The notes beneath the pieces are model-generated. The model was not told the DNA's origin. It was given only the letters and a program-made list of their open reading frames with translations, and made no database searches. 64,000 nt of DNA, from positions 1 to 64,000 of the forward strand of contig NZ_VDDA01000011.1 of the NCBI RefSeq assembly GCF_006151805.1, given 5' to 3'. This document shows positions 24,390 through 32,867 of this stretch, piece after piece. The translations under genes were made by a program, and so were the position numbers. This stretch comes from Methylobacterium terricola. Lineage in GTDB: Bacteria; Pseudomonadota; Alphaproteobacteria; Rhizobiales; Beijerinckiaceae. Numbering within the stretch: position 1 is the stretch's first letter; each line of letters starts with the position of its first letter.

Positions 24390-24682
24390 GCGTCGCCTAC
24401 ACCATCACGTTCACGCTCCGGCGGGGCCAGCGGGAGCGGTTCCTGCGGCTCCTGACCGAGGTCATGGAGGCGATGCGCCATGAAGCCACCTACAGGGGAG
24501 CCACGCTCCACGAGGATCCGGGCGATCCGGCCCGCTTCCTCCTGCACGACATCTGGGCCGACCACGAGGACGTCGTGAACGTTCAGATCCATCGTCCCTA
24601 TCGGCAGGCGTGGCACGAGGCGCTGCCGGACCTCTTGCAGGGAGAACGCCGGATCGAGATATGGCGACCGATCGACGCGTGA
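24386..24682 (+). CDS. Antibiotic biosynthesis monooxygenase (ABM)-domain protein
   Basis: 98 residues: VAYTITFTLRRGQRERFLRL, MEAMRHEATYRGATLHEDP, FLLHDIWADHEDVVNVQIHR and PYRQAWHEALPDLLQ are typical of the dimeric ferredoxin-like ABM/YgiN group, which includes cofactor-free quinol monooxygenases. The ATGA overlap with the hydrolase shows coupling. With its neighbours it could degrade or detoxify a small reactive compound sensed by the XRE regulator, an inference from layout. Confidence 0.85.
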   Translation: MSVAYTITFTLRRGQRERFLRLLTEVMEAMRHEATYRGATLHEDPGDPARFLLHDIWADHEDVVNVQIHRPYRQAWHEALPDLLQGERRIEIWRPIDA

Positions 24683-24822
24683 ACCGACGGCCCGGCCTAT
24701 TGAAGCGTGGGTCCAGGGTACCCCCGCAGGTTCGGACCCCGCCGCGCGGCCCAGGGGATCGGACGAGGCGGAAGCGCCGTCGCGCCTCCCGCCCACGGAC
24801 CGGCCGGCACTCCGCCCGCCGC

Positions 24823-25017
24823 TCAATCCGCCAGCGGCCGCGCCTCTTCCGGCAGCATGATCGGGATGCCGTCGCGGATCGGATAGGCGAGCTTGGCCGA
24901 GCGGCTGATCAGCTCCTGGCGGGCGGAATCGTAGTCGAGCCGCTCCTTGGTCAGCGGGCAGACCAAGAGCTCGAGCAGCTTCGGGTCGATGCGGGTGGCG
25001 TCGAGGGAATCGGTCAC
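24823..25017 (-). CDS. Trm112-family protein
   Basis: 64 residues from the GTG at 25017, preceded by AAGGA; ATG codons farther up (25035, 25056) have no better site. It matches the bacterial Trm112-like family: RIDPKLLELLVCPLTKERLD and LAYPIRDGIPIMLPEEARPL. Eukaryotic Trm112 activates methyltransferases; bacterial members are mostly uncharacterised. It lies downstream of the LON-domain gene on the same strand. Confidence 0.88.
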   Translation of the reverse strand: MTDSLDATRIDPKLLELLVCPLTKERLDYDSARQELISRSAKLAYPIRDGIPIMLPEEARPLAD

Positions 25018-25104
25018 GAGGCATCCTTGCGACATGGCGGAACGGGCGTCGCCCATCTCGTTTCGACAGGGGCTTCGCCCCAGGGCCTTACCCCAAAGCG
25101 GCGC

Positions 25105-25773
25105 CTATTGCAGCGTCGGCTCGCTGCCCGATCCCCGCACCAGCTCCATCTCGGTCACGGCGATCAGCACCTCGGCCCGGGTCTTGAGGTCGGGGGCCTC
25201 GAGCATCGCCTGCTTCTCGCGCGGGCCGAACGGGCTCATCATGCAGAGCGCGTTGACCAGCGCCTCGTTCGGGGCCTCCTCGATCCCGGCCCAGTCGACC
25301 TTGAGGTCGTTGGCGTCGACGAAATCGCGCAGGGCCTTCAGCACCCCGGCGCGGTCGACCGCGTCCTCGCCGGCGCGGGCGTGGAAGTCGCTCTCGAACG
25401 GCGCGAAGGTCACCTTGCAGCGGCGGTAGCCCGTGGTGGTGGACAGCTCCTCCTCGATCCGGAACCGGGCGATGCCGGTGAGCGAGATCAGGTAGCGGCC
25501 GTCGCCGGTCTCGGCGAACTGGGTGACACGGCCGGCGCAGCCGACCCGGAACAGCTTCGGAGACAGCGGCGTCTCGCCGGACTCGGAATCGGGCTGGATC
25601 ATGCCGATCACCCGGTCGGTGCGCAACGCGTCGTCGATCATCGCGAGGTAGCGCGGCTCGAAGATGTTCAGCGGCATCTGGCCCCGCGGCAGCAGCAGAG
25701 CGCCGGGGAGCGGAAAGACCGGGATCACGCCCGGGCAATCGGCCGGGCCCTTGTAGGCGACGTTCATGCTCAT
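25105..25773 (-). CDS. LON substrate-binding domain protein
   Basis: 222 residues covering only the N-terminal LON domain, without AAA or protease parts: IPVFPLPGALLLPRGQMPLN, IFEPRYLAMIDDAL, GCAGRVTQFAETGDGRYLI and the helical C-terminal part ending in the MELVRGSG region. Family members occur as free-standing proteins of unknown function, possibly adaptors. It sits with the thioredoxin-TPR gene upstream and the Trm112-like gene downstream on the same strand, a conserved alphaproteobacterial trio. Confidence 0.9.
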   Translation of the reverse strand: MSMNVAYKGPADCPGVIPVFPLPGALLLPRGQMPLNIFEPRYLAMIDDALRTDRVIGMIQPDSESGETPLSPKLFRVGCAGRVTQFAETGDGRYLISLTGIARFRIEEELSTTTGYRRCKVTFAPFESDFHARAGEDAVDRAGVLKALRDFVDANDLKVDWAGIEEAPNEALVNALCMMSPFGPREKQAMLEAPDLKTRAEVLIAVTEMELVRGSGSEPTLQ

Positions 25774-25917
25774 CGGCGTCGCTCCCGCGCGAAACGAAGG
25801 GTGCCCCGGGCCCCGTCGTCTCGGGCCCGGGCTCGCATCTGACGTTCTAGGGCGCCAGCCGGCGACGTGGATACCTGTCCGGCGTAATGCCGCGCCGGAC
25901 TTGGACTTATGGGCGCC

Positions 25918-26826
25918 CTACGAGAACATCAGGGTCGACAGCTTGCGCCGGCCGCGGATGGTCATCGGGTCCATCGGCCCCCAGGCCTCGAACAGCTGCA
26001 AGAGCTGCTTGCGGGCGCCGTCGTCGTTCCAGGTGCGGTCGCGGCGGACGATCTCGATCAGCTGGTCGACCGCCTCCTGCTGCTTGCCCTTGGCGTTGAG
26101 GCCGAGCGCGAGGTCGAAGCGGGCCTGGTAATCGGCCGGGTCGGCGTCGATCCGCTGCTGCAGGCCGGCAAGGTCGCCGAGGGCGGCGGCCTGCTCGGCG
26201 AGCTCGATCGCCGCGCGGACCGCTGCGATCGCCGGGTCCTTGGCGGCCTCGGGCGGCGCCGCGTCGAGGAAGTGGCGGGCGCCCTCGAGGTCGCCGCGGT
26301 CGAGGACAAGGCGGGCGAGCGCCGCGATGGCGCCGGCATGGCCGGGCTCTTGGGCGAGCACCGCGGCGTAGATCTCGGCGGCGGCCTCCGTGTCGCCCTC
26401 CTCGGCCACGGCGGTCGCCTCGGCCATCAGGTCCTCGACCGCGGTCGGCCCGAGGGGGCCGACCAGGCGCTCGATGAAGGCCTTGATCTGGCCCTCGGGC
26501 AGGGCGCCCATGAAGCCGTCGACCGGCTGGCCGCGCTGGAACGCGATCACCGCCGGGATCGACTGGATGCCGAGCTGGCCGGCGATCTGGGGATGCTCGT
26601 CGATGTTCATCTTGACGAGCTTCACCTTGCCGCCAGCATCCTTGACGGCCTTCTCGATGACCGGCGTGAGCTGCTTGCACGGCCCGCACCACGGCGCCCA
26701 GAAATCGACCAGCACCGGCTGCTGCAGCGATTCCTGCATCACGTCCTGGCGGAAGGTCGCGGTGGTGGTGTCCTTGATCAGGGCGCCCGCTGGGGCGGTA
26801 CCGGCCGCGGGAGTGTCGGTGAGCAT
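25918..26826 (-). CDS. Thioredoxin-TPR protein, CnoX/YbbN-like
   Basis: 302 residues from the ATG at 26826; longer frames read back into the transporter gene. A thioredoxin domain with WCGPC (residues 46-50) is followed by tetratricopeptide-like helices (AVAEEGDTEAAAEIYAAVLA, ALARLVLDRGDLEGARHFLD, YQARFDLALGLNAKGKQQEA). E. coli YbbN/CnoX has the same layout and acts as a chaperone that protects and hands off oxidised proteins; the E. coli active site lacks one Cys, while here both are present, so redox activity is likely retained. Confidence 0.9.
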   Translation of the reverse strand: MLTDTPAAGTAPAGALIKDTTTATFRQDVMQESLQQPVLVDFWAPWCGPCKQLTPVIEKAVKDAGGKVKLVKMNIDEHPQIAGQLGIQSIPAVIAFQRGQPVDGFMGALPEGQIKAFIERLVGPLGPTAVEDLMAEATAVAEEGDTEAAAEIYAAVLAQEPGHAGAIAALARLVLDRGDLEGARHFLDAAPPEAAKDPAIAAVRAAIELAEQAAALGDLAGLQQRIDADPADYQARFDLALGLNAKGKQQEAVDQLIEIVRRDRTWNDDGARKQLLQLFEAWGPMDPMTIRGRRKLSTLMFS

Positions 26827-26949
26827 CGATGACCTCGGGAGAACGGCCTTCACGTCGCGAGCCCTGTCGGCCCGTCGAACAGATGGGGTAGACCGGGCGC
26901 CCCGACCAGGGCAAGGCGCGCGAAGCCGAGAGGGGAAAAGGACAATCGG

Positions 26950-26974
26950 GTGCGGGACGCCACGCGTCCCGCAC
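26950..26974 (-). terminator. Hairpin terminator after the MFS gene
   Basis: GTGCGGGACGC (26950-26960) and GCGTCCCGCAC (26964-26974) form a perfect 11-bp stem with a 3-base loop, beginning five bases past the transporter stop. On the minus strand a pyrimidine-rich tract with CCTTTTC follows at some distance. Strong stem, modest U-tract. Confidence 0.65.
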
Positions 26975-26978
26975 ATCC

Positions 26979-28286
26979 TCACGCGGCCGCCGGGGCCGCC
27001 TGGCGCATCCGGCCGATCATCAGCGACATCAACGCCGCCATCAGGGCGGTGAGGCCGGCGGCGAGGAACGCCTCGAGGTAGCGGCCTTCCGAGGCCCGCA
27101 CCAGGCCGGCGCCGAAGGCGGCGGTGGCGGCCCCGAGCTGGTGGCCGGCGGCGATCCAGCCGAACACGATCGGGGCGTCGCGCTCGCCGAAGGCCTCGTT
27201 GGCGAGCCGCACCGTCGGCGGCACCGTGGCGATCCAGTCGAGGCCGTAGAACACCGCGAAGATCGACAGGCTGTAGAACGAGAAGTCGGTGAAGGGCAGC
27301 GCCATCAGCGACAGGCCGCGCAGGCCGTAATAGACGAAGAGCAGCTTGCGCGGGTCGTAGCGGTCGGTGAGCCAGCCCGAGCCGGTGGTGCCGATGAGGT
27401 CGAACACCCCCATCAGGGCGAGGAGGCCGGCGGCCCGCACCTCCGGGATGCCCTGGTCGGCGCAGAACGAGATCAGGTGGGTGCCGACCAGCCCGTTGGT
27501 GGTGAGCCCGCAGATGAAGAAGGTGCCGAACAGGAGCCAGAAATCGCCCTTGCCGCTGGCCCGCACCAGCCCGTCGATCGCCGCCCGGAACGGGTTGGCG
27601 CGCCGCGGCGGCTCGGAGGCGGTGCCCGGCGCCGCACCATAGGGGGTGAGGCCGATATCCGAGGGCCGCTCCGGCAGCAGCCAGGCGACGAGCGGGATCA
27701 GCGCCGCGATGGCGCAGGCGACGGTGAGCACCACCGGCTGCCAGCCGCCGGCTTGCGCGATCGCCGCGAGCCCGGGGAGGAACACGAGGGTGCCGGTGGC
27801 GGTGCTGGCGGTGAGCAGCCCCATGAACAGGCCGCGGCGCACCGCGAACCAGCGGTTCACCACGGTGGCGCCGAGCACGATGGCGACGCAGCCGCTGCCG
27901 AGGCCCGACAGCACGCCCCAGGTCGCGACGAGGTGCCAGGGCTCGCTCATCAGGGCACTGAGGGCCGTCGAACTCGCCATCAACGCCAGCGCGCAGAGGA
28001 GCGTGCGGCGGATGCCGAAGCTCTGCATCAGCGCCGCCGCGAACGGCCCGACGAGCCCGTACAGGAAGATGCCGAGCCCGGCGGCGAAGGAGGTGGTGGA
28101 GCGGCTCCAGCCGAAGGCCTGCTCCAGCGGCAGGATCAGCACGCCCGGCGAGGCCCGCAGGCCCGCCGCCGCCAGCAGGCACAGGAAGATCACCCCCACC
28201 ACCACGAAGGCGTAGTTCTGGCCGAAGGGCCGCGGCCGGTGGGGGGCAGGGGAGGCGAGGCCCTGCGGCGACAACGTCGAACTCAT
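26979..28286 (-). CDS. MFS transporter
   Basis: About 435 residues with 12 predicted membrane segments (FVVVGVIFLCLLAAAGL, GIFLYGLVGPFAAALMQSFG, LVFLPGLAAIAQAGG and others). The cytoplasmic loop motif FGIRRTLLCALALMASS fits MFS motif A loosely, and the second half has GSGWLTDRYDPRKLLFVYYG. I chose the ATG at 28286 because GGAGGG lies about nine bases before it; 28310 lacks one. It resembles monocarboxylate- or oxalate-type MFS proteins. A TetR regulator is encoded divergently with a palindromic site between, so expression is probably induced by its substrate. Confidence 0.88.
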   Translation of the reverse strand: MSSTLSPQGLASPAPHRPRPFGQNYAFVVVGVIFLCLLAAAGLRASPGVLILPLEQAFGWSRSTTSFAAGLGIFLYGLVGPFAAALMQSFGIRRTLLCALALMASSTALSALMSEPWHLVATWGVLSGLGSGCVAIVLGATVVNRWFAVRRGLFMGLLTASTATGTLVFLPGLAAIAQAGGWQPVVLTVACAIAALIPLVAWLLPERPSDIGLTPYGAAPGTASEPPRRANPFRAAIDGLVRASGKGDFWLLFGTFFICGLTTNGLVGTHLISFCADQGIPEVRAAGLLALMGVFDLIGTTGSGWLTDRYDPRKLLFVYYGLRGLSLMALPFTDFSFYSLSIFAVFYGLDWIATVPPTVRLANEAFGERDAPIVFGWIAAGHQLGAATAAFGAGLVRASEGRYLEAFLAAGLTALMAALMSLMIGRMRQAAPAAA

Positions 28287-28318
28287 GCTGGAACACCCTC
28301 CCCGAATCATGTTAGGAC

Positions 28319-28338
28319 GTTACGTACCGGTCAGTAAC
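28319..28338. promoter_or_regulatory. TetR-type operator candidate
   Basis: GTTACGTACCGGTCAGTAAC is a 20-bp near palindrome: GTTAC/GTAAC arms, ACCGGT centre, 16 of 20 positions symmetric. It sits between the MFS start (28286) and the TetR start (28401), where a divergent TetR-family repressor would control both. Confidence 0.7.
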
Positions 28339-28400
28339 ATCGTCAAGGGGTCACAGGCCGTGGGAGCCGAGGCGATGACGCAGGCGAGAGAGTGACGCGG

Positions 28401-29042
28401 ATGGCGGACGGGCGGAATGCCGACGGCACTGCGCCGGCCCGGGCCGGCGACCGGATCCGGGCGGCCGCGCGCGAGCTGTTCTACAGCCGCGGCATCCGGG
28501 GCGTCGGCGTCGACGAGATCGTGGCCCGGGCCGGCGTCACGAAGCCGAGCCTGTATCGCGGCTTCGCCTCGAAGGACGCGCTCGTCGTCGCCTGCCTGGA
28601 GGATTACGCCGCCGGCCTCGTCGGCCGGCTCGACGAGGCGCTGGCGGCCCATCCGGGCGACCCGCGGGCGGGCCTCGTCGCCTTCCTGTCCGGCATCGCC
28701 GGGCGCAGCGCCCGGCCGGGCTTTCGCGGCTGCGGCCTCACCAACGCCCTCGTCGAGTACCCGGAGGCCGATCACCCGGTCCGCGAGTCGGTGCGCGCCA
28801 GCAAGCGCGCGCTCCATGCCCGTCTCGCCGCGGTGGCCGGCTCGGCCGGCGCCGCGGCGCCGGAGCCCCTCGCCGACGCGCTGCTGCTCCTCATCGAGGG
28901 GGCCTTCGCTTGCGGCCAGATCTTCGGCACCGAGGGGCCGAACCGCTCGCTCGGCCTCGCCGCGGAGGCCCTGATCACCGCGAACCTGGCACGACCGGCC
29001 GGATGCGCCAGCAACCCCTCCAACGGCCCCGCCGCTCGATAG
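28401..29042 (+). CDS. TetR-family transcriptional regulator
   Basis: 213 residues. Helix-turn-helix: GDRIRAAARELFYSRGIRGV then VDEIVARAGVTKPSLYRGFA. The C-terminal ligand domain is of the TetR_C type (GCGLTNALVEYPEADHPVRE, LLLLIEGAFACGQIFG). I chose ATG at 28401, eight bases after GAGAGAG; GTG at 28392 is possible. It is divergent from the MFS gene and likely represses both through the site at 28319-28338. Confidence 0.9.
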   Translation: MADGRNADGTAPARAGDRIRAAARELFYSRGIRGVGVDEIVARAGVTKPSLYRGFASKDALVVACLEDYAAGLVGRLDEALAAHPGDPRAGLVAFLSGIAGRSARPGFRGCGLTNALVEYPEADHPVRESVRASKRALHARLAAVAGSAGAAAPEPLADALLLLIEGAFACGQIFGTEGPNRSLGLAAEALITANLARPAGCASNPSNGPAAR

Positions 29043-29185
29043 AATTTGGTCAATAAACCGGGGGGCAGCGGAACCATGGTCTTGATTCTGTCGCCGTGAT
29101 CGGTCGATACGCGAGAGTTGACGCCGATCGCGGCCGATAGCCTCTTAGGCTGCCTCTTGGCCGCGACCCCCGTGGAGTTGAGCGT

Positions 29186-30073
29186 ATGACCCTCGTACGA
29201 CGTTTCCAGGTTGCGCCGGCGCTGGTCCGCCTGATCCGCAAGGAGCGCGGCTCCTCCCGCATCACCGAAGGCTATTTCCCGCCCCAATCCGGCCGGACCT
29301 CGTTCGTGCGCGTCGATGGCGGCCAGTGCCATCTCGTCCTCGTCACCTCCGACGGCGGCGCCTCGAGCGAGGAGCGCACCGAGGTGCCGCGCGCCCATGG
29401 CGACGCGCTGCTCGATGTCTGCGCCGGCCGCGCCGCCTACGACCGCACCCAGGTGGCGCTCGGCAACGGCCGCGACGTGCTGGTCGACCGCTACGTCGCC
29501 CCCGCCCATGTCGACGTCGTCTCGGTGGTGTTCGACAATCCCGACGAGGCCAACGGCTTCCCGGTCCCGCCCTGGTTCGGACCCGAGGTCAGCACCGACC
29601 CGGCCTACGAGGGCCGCAGCATCGCCCTCCAGGGCGTGCCGCAGCCGGGCGAGATCGCGCTCTCCAACGCCGCCCTCGATGCAGTGCTCGACCTGATCGA
29701 GCCGCGCTACGGCTTCGGCCGCTACGCCGCCCCGAGCCGCAACGGCGACGATGGCGTCGTCAACGCGCTGCGCCGCATCGCGACCCCGCCGGCCCCCGAG
29801 CCGACGCCGCCCCCGCCGCCCCAGGCCGAGGCGTCGCCCGAGCCGGTCCACGAGCCGGCGCCGCCCCCGCCGCCCCAGGCCGAAGCGCGGCCGGAGCCGA
29901 CCCCGCCGCCGCCGCCGGAGCCCCACCCGGATACCCGCATCGACGACGTGATCGAGAGCCTGTCCCAGGCGCTCGGCGCCGCGGTGCCGGGTGGCGACGC
30001 GGCCCGCGACGACGGGACCCCGAACTTCGAGCGCTGGACCGTGCGCCCGCGCCGGACCCAGCCAACGCCCTGA
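29186..30073 (+). CDS. Degenerate CYTH-domain protein with proline-rich tail
   Basis: 295 residues. Residues 1 to about 150 align in order with CYTH/triphosphate tunnel enzymes: VRRFQV (for ERKFLV), SRITEGYF (for RIRQGYL), SFVRVDGGQCHLVL, EERTEVP, VLVDRYV, SVVFDNPDEANGF and PPWFGPEVSTDPAYEGRSIA. The hallmark ExExK is absent (TLVRR in its place) and several tunnel charges are lost, so triphosphatase activity is doubtful. A tail with repeated PEPTPPPPPQAEA blocks and a short C-terminal helical segment (DDVIESLSQALGAAV) follows. It is transcribed alone and ends at a strong terminator. Confidence 0.6.
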   Translation: MTLVRRFQVAPALVRLIRKERGSSRITEGYFPPQSGRTSFVRVDGGQCHLVLVTSDGGASSEERTEVPRAHGDALLDVCAGRAAYDRTQVALGNGRDVLVDRYVAPAHVDVVSVVFDNPDEANGFPVPPWFGPEVSTDPAYEGRSIALQGVPQPGEIALSNAALDAVLDLIEPRYGFGRYAAPSRNGDDGVVNALRRIATPPAPEPTPPPPPQAEASPEPVHEPAPPPPPQAEARPEPTPPPPPEPHPDTRIDDVIESLSQALGAAVPGGDAARDDGTPNFERWTVRPRRTQPTP

Positions 30074-30110
30074 GCGCCGCGGCCGGCCGTCATCCGTCGT
30101 ATCATCGGAC

Positions 30111-30146
30111 ATCCCGGGTTCCGCCCTGCCGGAGCCCGGGATTTTT
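30111..30146 (+). terminator. Rho-independent terminator
   Basis: ATCCCGGGTTCC (30111-30122) pairs with GGAGCCCGGGAT (30131-30142), a 12-bp stem with one G-U, followed by TTTTT (30142-30146). It ends the CYTH-like gene transcript. Confidence 0.85.
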
Positions 30147-30408
30147 CATGGCCGCGACCTGGGTGCGGTCCCGCGGTCGCCAACCGCGCGCGACGAATCC
30201 GCCCCGCACGATCGAACCGCCCGCCGTAATCCATTGGGCCGTTGACGCCGCCGCACGCGCACGGCATGCCGCGTCCGGCCCGGGTCCCAGCCCTGTCGCG
30301 CGAAGGTGATCGCGGGGCAGGATGGCGTCCGGGCCGGACCGGTCCGGATGTCCTCAAGGTATCGGGACCGGAATGGGGAGGGCCGGCAGGTTCTCTAAAA
30401 ATTTCGAC

Positions 30409-30438
30409 TTGGACGGCACGGCGCGGACTTCCTACACT
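30409..30438 (+). promoter_or_regulatory. Candidate promoter for dctA
   Basis: TTGGAC (30409-30414), 18 bases, TACACT (30433-30438) resembles a sigma-70-type promoter about 100 bases before the dctA ATG. Many dctA genes use sigma-54, but I see no clear TGGCAC/TTGC pair. The rest of the 466-base gap 30074-30539 holds the terminator above and no gene. Confidence 0.35.
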
Positions 30439-30539
30439 GTCCGGGTCCGCGGGCCGTCCGACACACGACAGTCACGCGGCCAAGGCCGCACAGCGACGGC
30501 CGCTCGCGCGCCGGCCGGCACCGTGGGGAGAGAACGAAC

Positions 30540-31886
30540 ATGCAGCACGCCACGCCCGCCGCGGCGGCCCCGGGCTCGTCGCAGCCCTGGTACAGGGTCC
30601 TCTACATCCAGGTCCTGATCGCCATCGCGCTCGGCGTCCTGCTCGGCTACGTCGCGCCCGACACCGCCAAGGCGATGAAGTGGCTGGGTGACGCCTTCAT
30701 CGCGCTCATCAAGATGATGATCGCGCCGATCATCTTCTGCACCATCGTGCACGGCATCGCGTCGATCGGCGACCTCAAGAAGGTCGGCCGGGTCGGCCTG
30801 AAGGCGCTGATCTACTTCGAGGTCGTGTCCTCGCTCGCCCTGGTGATCGGCGTCGTCGTCGGCGAGATCGTGCAGCCGGGCGCCGGGTTCGGCGTCGATC
30901 CGGCGAAGCTCGACGCCAAGGCGGTCGCCGGCTACGCCAGCAAGGCGCAGGCCGATTCGACGATCGCCCACATCATGGCGATCATCCCCAAGAGCTACTT
31001 CGACGCCTTCGCGGGCGGCGACCTGCTGCAGATCCTGCTGATCGCGGTGCTGACCGGCGTGGTCATCACGGGTCTCGGCGAGCGCGGCAGGCCGGCGATC
31101 CACGCCATCGAGGCGGCGGGCGAGATCTTCTTCCGCATCATCGGCATGATCGTGAAGCTGGCGCCGATCGGCGCCTTCGGCGCCATGGCCTACACGATCG
31201 GCGAGTACGGCATCGGCAAGCTCGGCAACCTCGCCGGCCTCGTCGCCACCTTCTACCTCACCAGCCTGCTCTTCGTGCTGGTGGTGCTCGGCCTGATCGC
31301 GCGCTTCTCCGGCTTCTCGATCATCAAGTTCCTGGCCTACATCAAGGACGAGCTCCTGATCGTGCTCGGCACCTCCTCGTCCGAGACGGTGCTGCCGCAC
31401 ATGATGCAGAAGATGAAGCGCCTCGGCGCCTCGGATTCGGTGGTCGGCCTCGTCATCCCGACCGGCTACTCGTTCAACCTCGACGGCACCAACATCTACA
31501 TGACGCTGGCGACCCTGTTCCTGGCGCAAGCCGTCGGGGCGGATCTCAGCTTCGGGCAATACGCCACCATCATCGCGGTCGCGATGCTGACCTCGAAGGG
31601 CGCCTCGGGCGTCACCGGCGCCGGCTTCGTGACGCTGGCGGCGACGCTGGGCGCCATTCCCGGCAACCCGGTGCCGGTGGCCGCGATGGCGCTGATCCTC
31701 GGCATCGACAAGTTCATGTCGGAGTGCCGCGCGCTCACCAACCTCGTCGGCAACGGCGTCGCCTGCGTGGTGGTCAGCCGCTGGGAGGGCGAGCTCGATC
31801 CGGTCAAGCTGCGCGAGGTGATGGCCAACCCCGTCGCCATCGGCACCGCGATCGCCGACGAGAAGCCGGTCCCGGTCGCGCCCTGA
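30540..31886 (+). CDS. dctA: C4-dicarboxylate transport protein DctA
   Basis: 448 residues, DAACS family symporter for succinate, fumarate and malate with Na+ or H+. Hallmarks are KMMIAPIIFCTIVHGIASIG, the reentrant-loop serine motif GTSSSETVLPHMM, GYSFNLDGTNIYMTLATLF and LTSKGASGVTGAGFVTLAAT. Eight membrane helices are expected. The start at MQHATPAAAAPG has GGGGAGAG upstream. A ROK kinase gene follows after five bases, an unusual partner. Confidence 0.96.
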   Translation: MQHATPAAAAPGSSQPWYRVLYIQVLIAIALGVLLGYVAPDTAKAMKWLGDAFIALIKMMIAPIIFCTIVHGIASIGDLKKVGRVGLKALIYFEVVSSLALVIGVVVGEIVQPGAGFGVDPAKLDAKAVAGYASKAQADSTIAHIMAIIPKSYFDAFAGGDLLQILLIAVLTGVVITGLGERGRPAIHAIEAAGEIFFRIIGMIVKLAPIGAFGAMAYTIGEYGIGKLGNLAGLVATFYLTSLLFVLVVLGLIARFSGFSIIKFLAYIKDELLIVLGTSSSETVLPHMMQKMKRLGASDSVVGLVIPTGYSFNLDGTNIYMTLATLFLAQAVGADLSFGQYATIIAVAMLTSKGASGVTGAGFVTLAATLGAIPGNPVPVAAMALILGIDKFMSECRALTNLVGNGVACVVVSRWEGELDPVKLREVMANPVAIGTAIADEKPVPVAP

Positions 31887-31891
31887 CGGCG

Positions 31892-32815
31892 ATGGCGGCT
31901 TTGCGCATCGGCATCGATCTCGGCGGCACCAAGATCGCCGGGATCGCCCTCGACGAGACCGGCCGGGTGCTGGCCGAGCGGCGGGTCGCGACCCCACGGG
32001 GCGATTACGACGCCTCGCTCCGGGCCATCGCGGCCCTCGTCGCGGCGCTGGAGGGGCAGGCCGGCGGGAGCGGCACGGTCGGACTCGGCATTCCCGGCGC
32101 CCTGGTGCCGGCGACCGGCCGGGTCAAGAACGCCAACTCGACCTGGCTCAACGGCCGGCCGCTCGGCGCCGACCTCGCAGCGCGTCTCGCTCGCCCGGTG
32201 CGGCTCGAGAACGACGCCAACTGCCTCGCGGTGTCGGAGGCCGTCGACGGGGCGGGGCAGGGGGCGGGCGTGGTCTGGGCGGTGATCCTCGGCACCGGCG
32301 TCGGGTCCGGGATCGCGCTCGCGGGCCGGGCCCTGTCCGGGCGCGGGCGCATCGCCGGGGAATGGGGCCACAACCCGCTGCCGCACCCGCGCGACGACGA
32401 GCGTCCGGGCCCGGCCTGCTATTGCGGCCGCCACGGCTGCCTCGAGACCTGGCTCTCCGGCCCGGGCCTCGCCGCCGACCACGCGCGGCGCACCGACCGG
32501 GCGATGACCGGCGAGGCGATCGTCGCGGCGATGCGCCGGGGCGACGCGGCGGCGCGCGAGACCTTCGCCGCCTGGCTCGACCGTCTCGCGCGCGGGGTTG
32601 CGGGCGTCGTCAACGTGCTCGATCCGGACGTGATCGTGCTCGGCGGCGGCCTCTCGACCATTTCCGAGATCTACGACGCCCTGCCGGGGCGCGTCGCCCC
32701 GCACGTCTTCGGCGGCGGCTTCGACACCCCGATCCGTCAGAGTCGCCACGGCGACGCCTCGGGGGTGCGCGGGGCGGCGTGGCTGTGGAACGATTCGGAT
32801 GGGTCTGCCGCCTAG
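31892..32815 (+). CDS. ROK-family sugar kinase (fructokinase-like)
   Basis: 307 residues from the ATG at 31892, five bases after dctA. Phosphate-1 motif LRIGIDLGGTKIAGIALDET, then GLGIPGALVPATGRVKNANS, LENDANCLAVSEAVDGAGQG (catalytic Asp), the ROK zinc motif CYCGRHGCLETWLSGPGLA and DPDVIVLGGGLSTISEIYD. It phosphorylates a hexose with ATP; fructose or N-acetyl-sugars are usual for the family and cannot be separated here. Cotranscription with dctA would tie sugar and dicarboxylate use. Confidence 0.9.
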   Translation: MAALRIGIDLGGTKIAGIALDETGRVLAERRVATPRGDYDASLRAIAALVAALEGQAGGSGTVGLGIPGALVPATGRVKNANSTWLNGRPLGADLAARLARPVRLENDANCLAVSEAVDGAGQGAGVVWAVILGTGVGSGIALAGRALSGRGRIAGEWGHNPLPHPRDDERPGPACYCGRHGCLETWLSGPGLAADHARRTDRAMTGEAIVAAMRRGDAAARETFAAWLDRLARGVAGVVNVLDPDVIVLGGGLSTISEIYDALPGRVAPHVFGGGFDTPIRQSRHGDASGVRGAAWLWNDSDGSAA

Positions 32816-32867
32816 GGCGTGATAGACGGCCGTTCCGACCGCGTTTCACCCCGGATGAGGCAGGACC

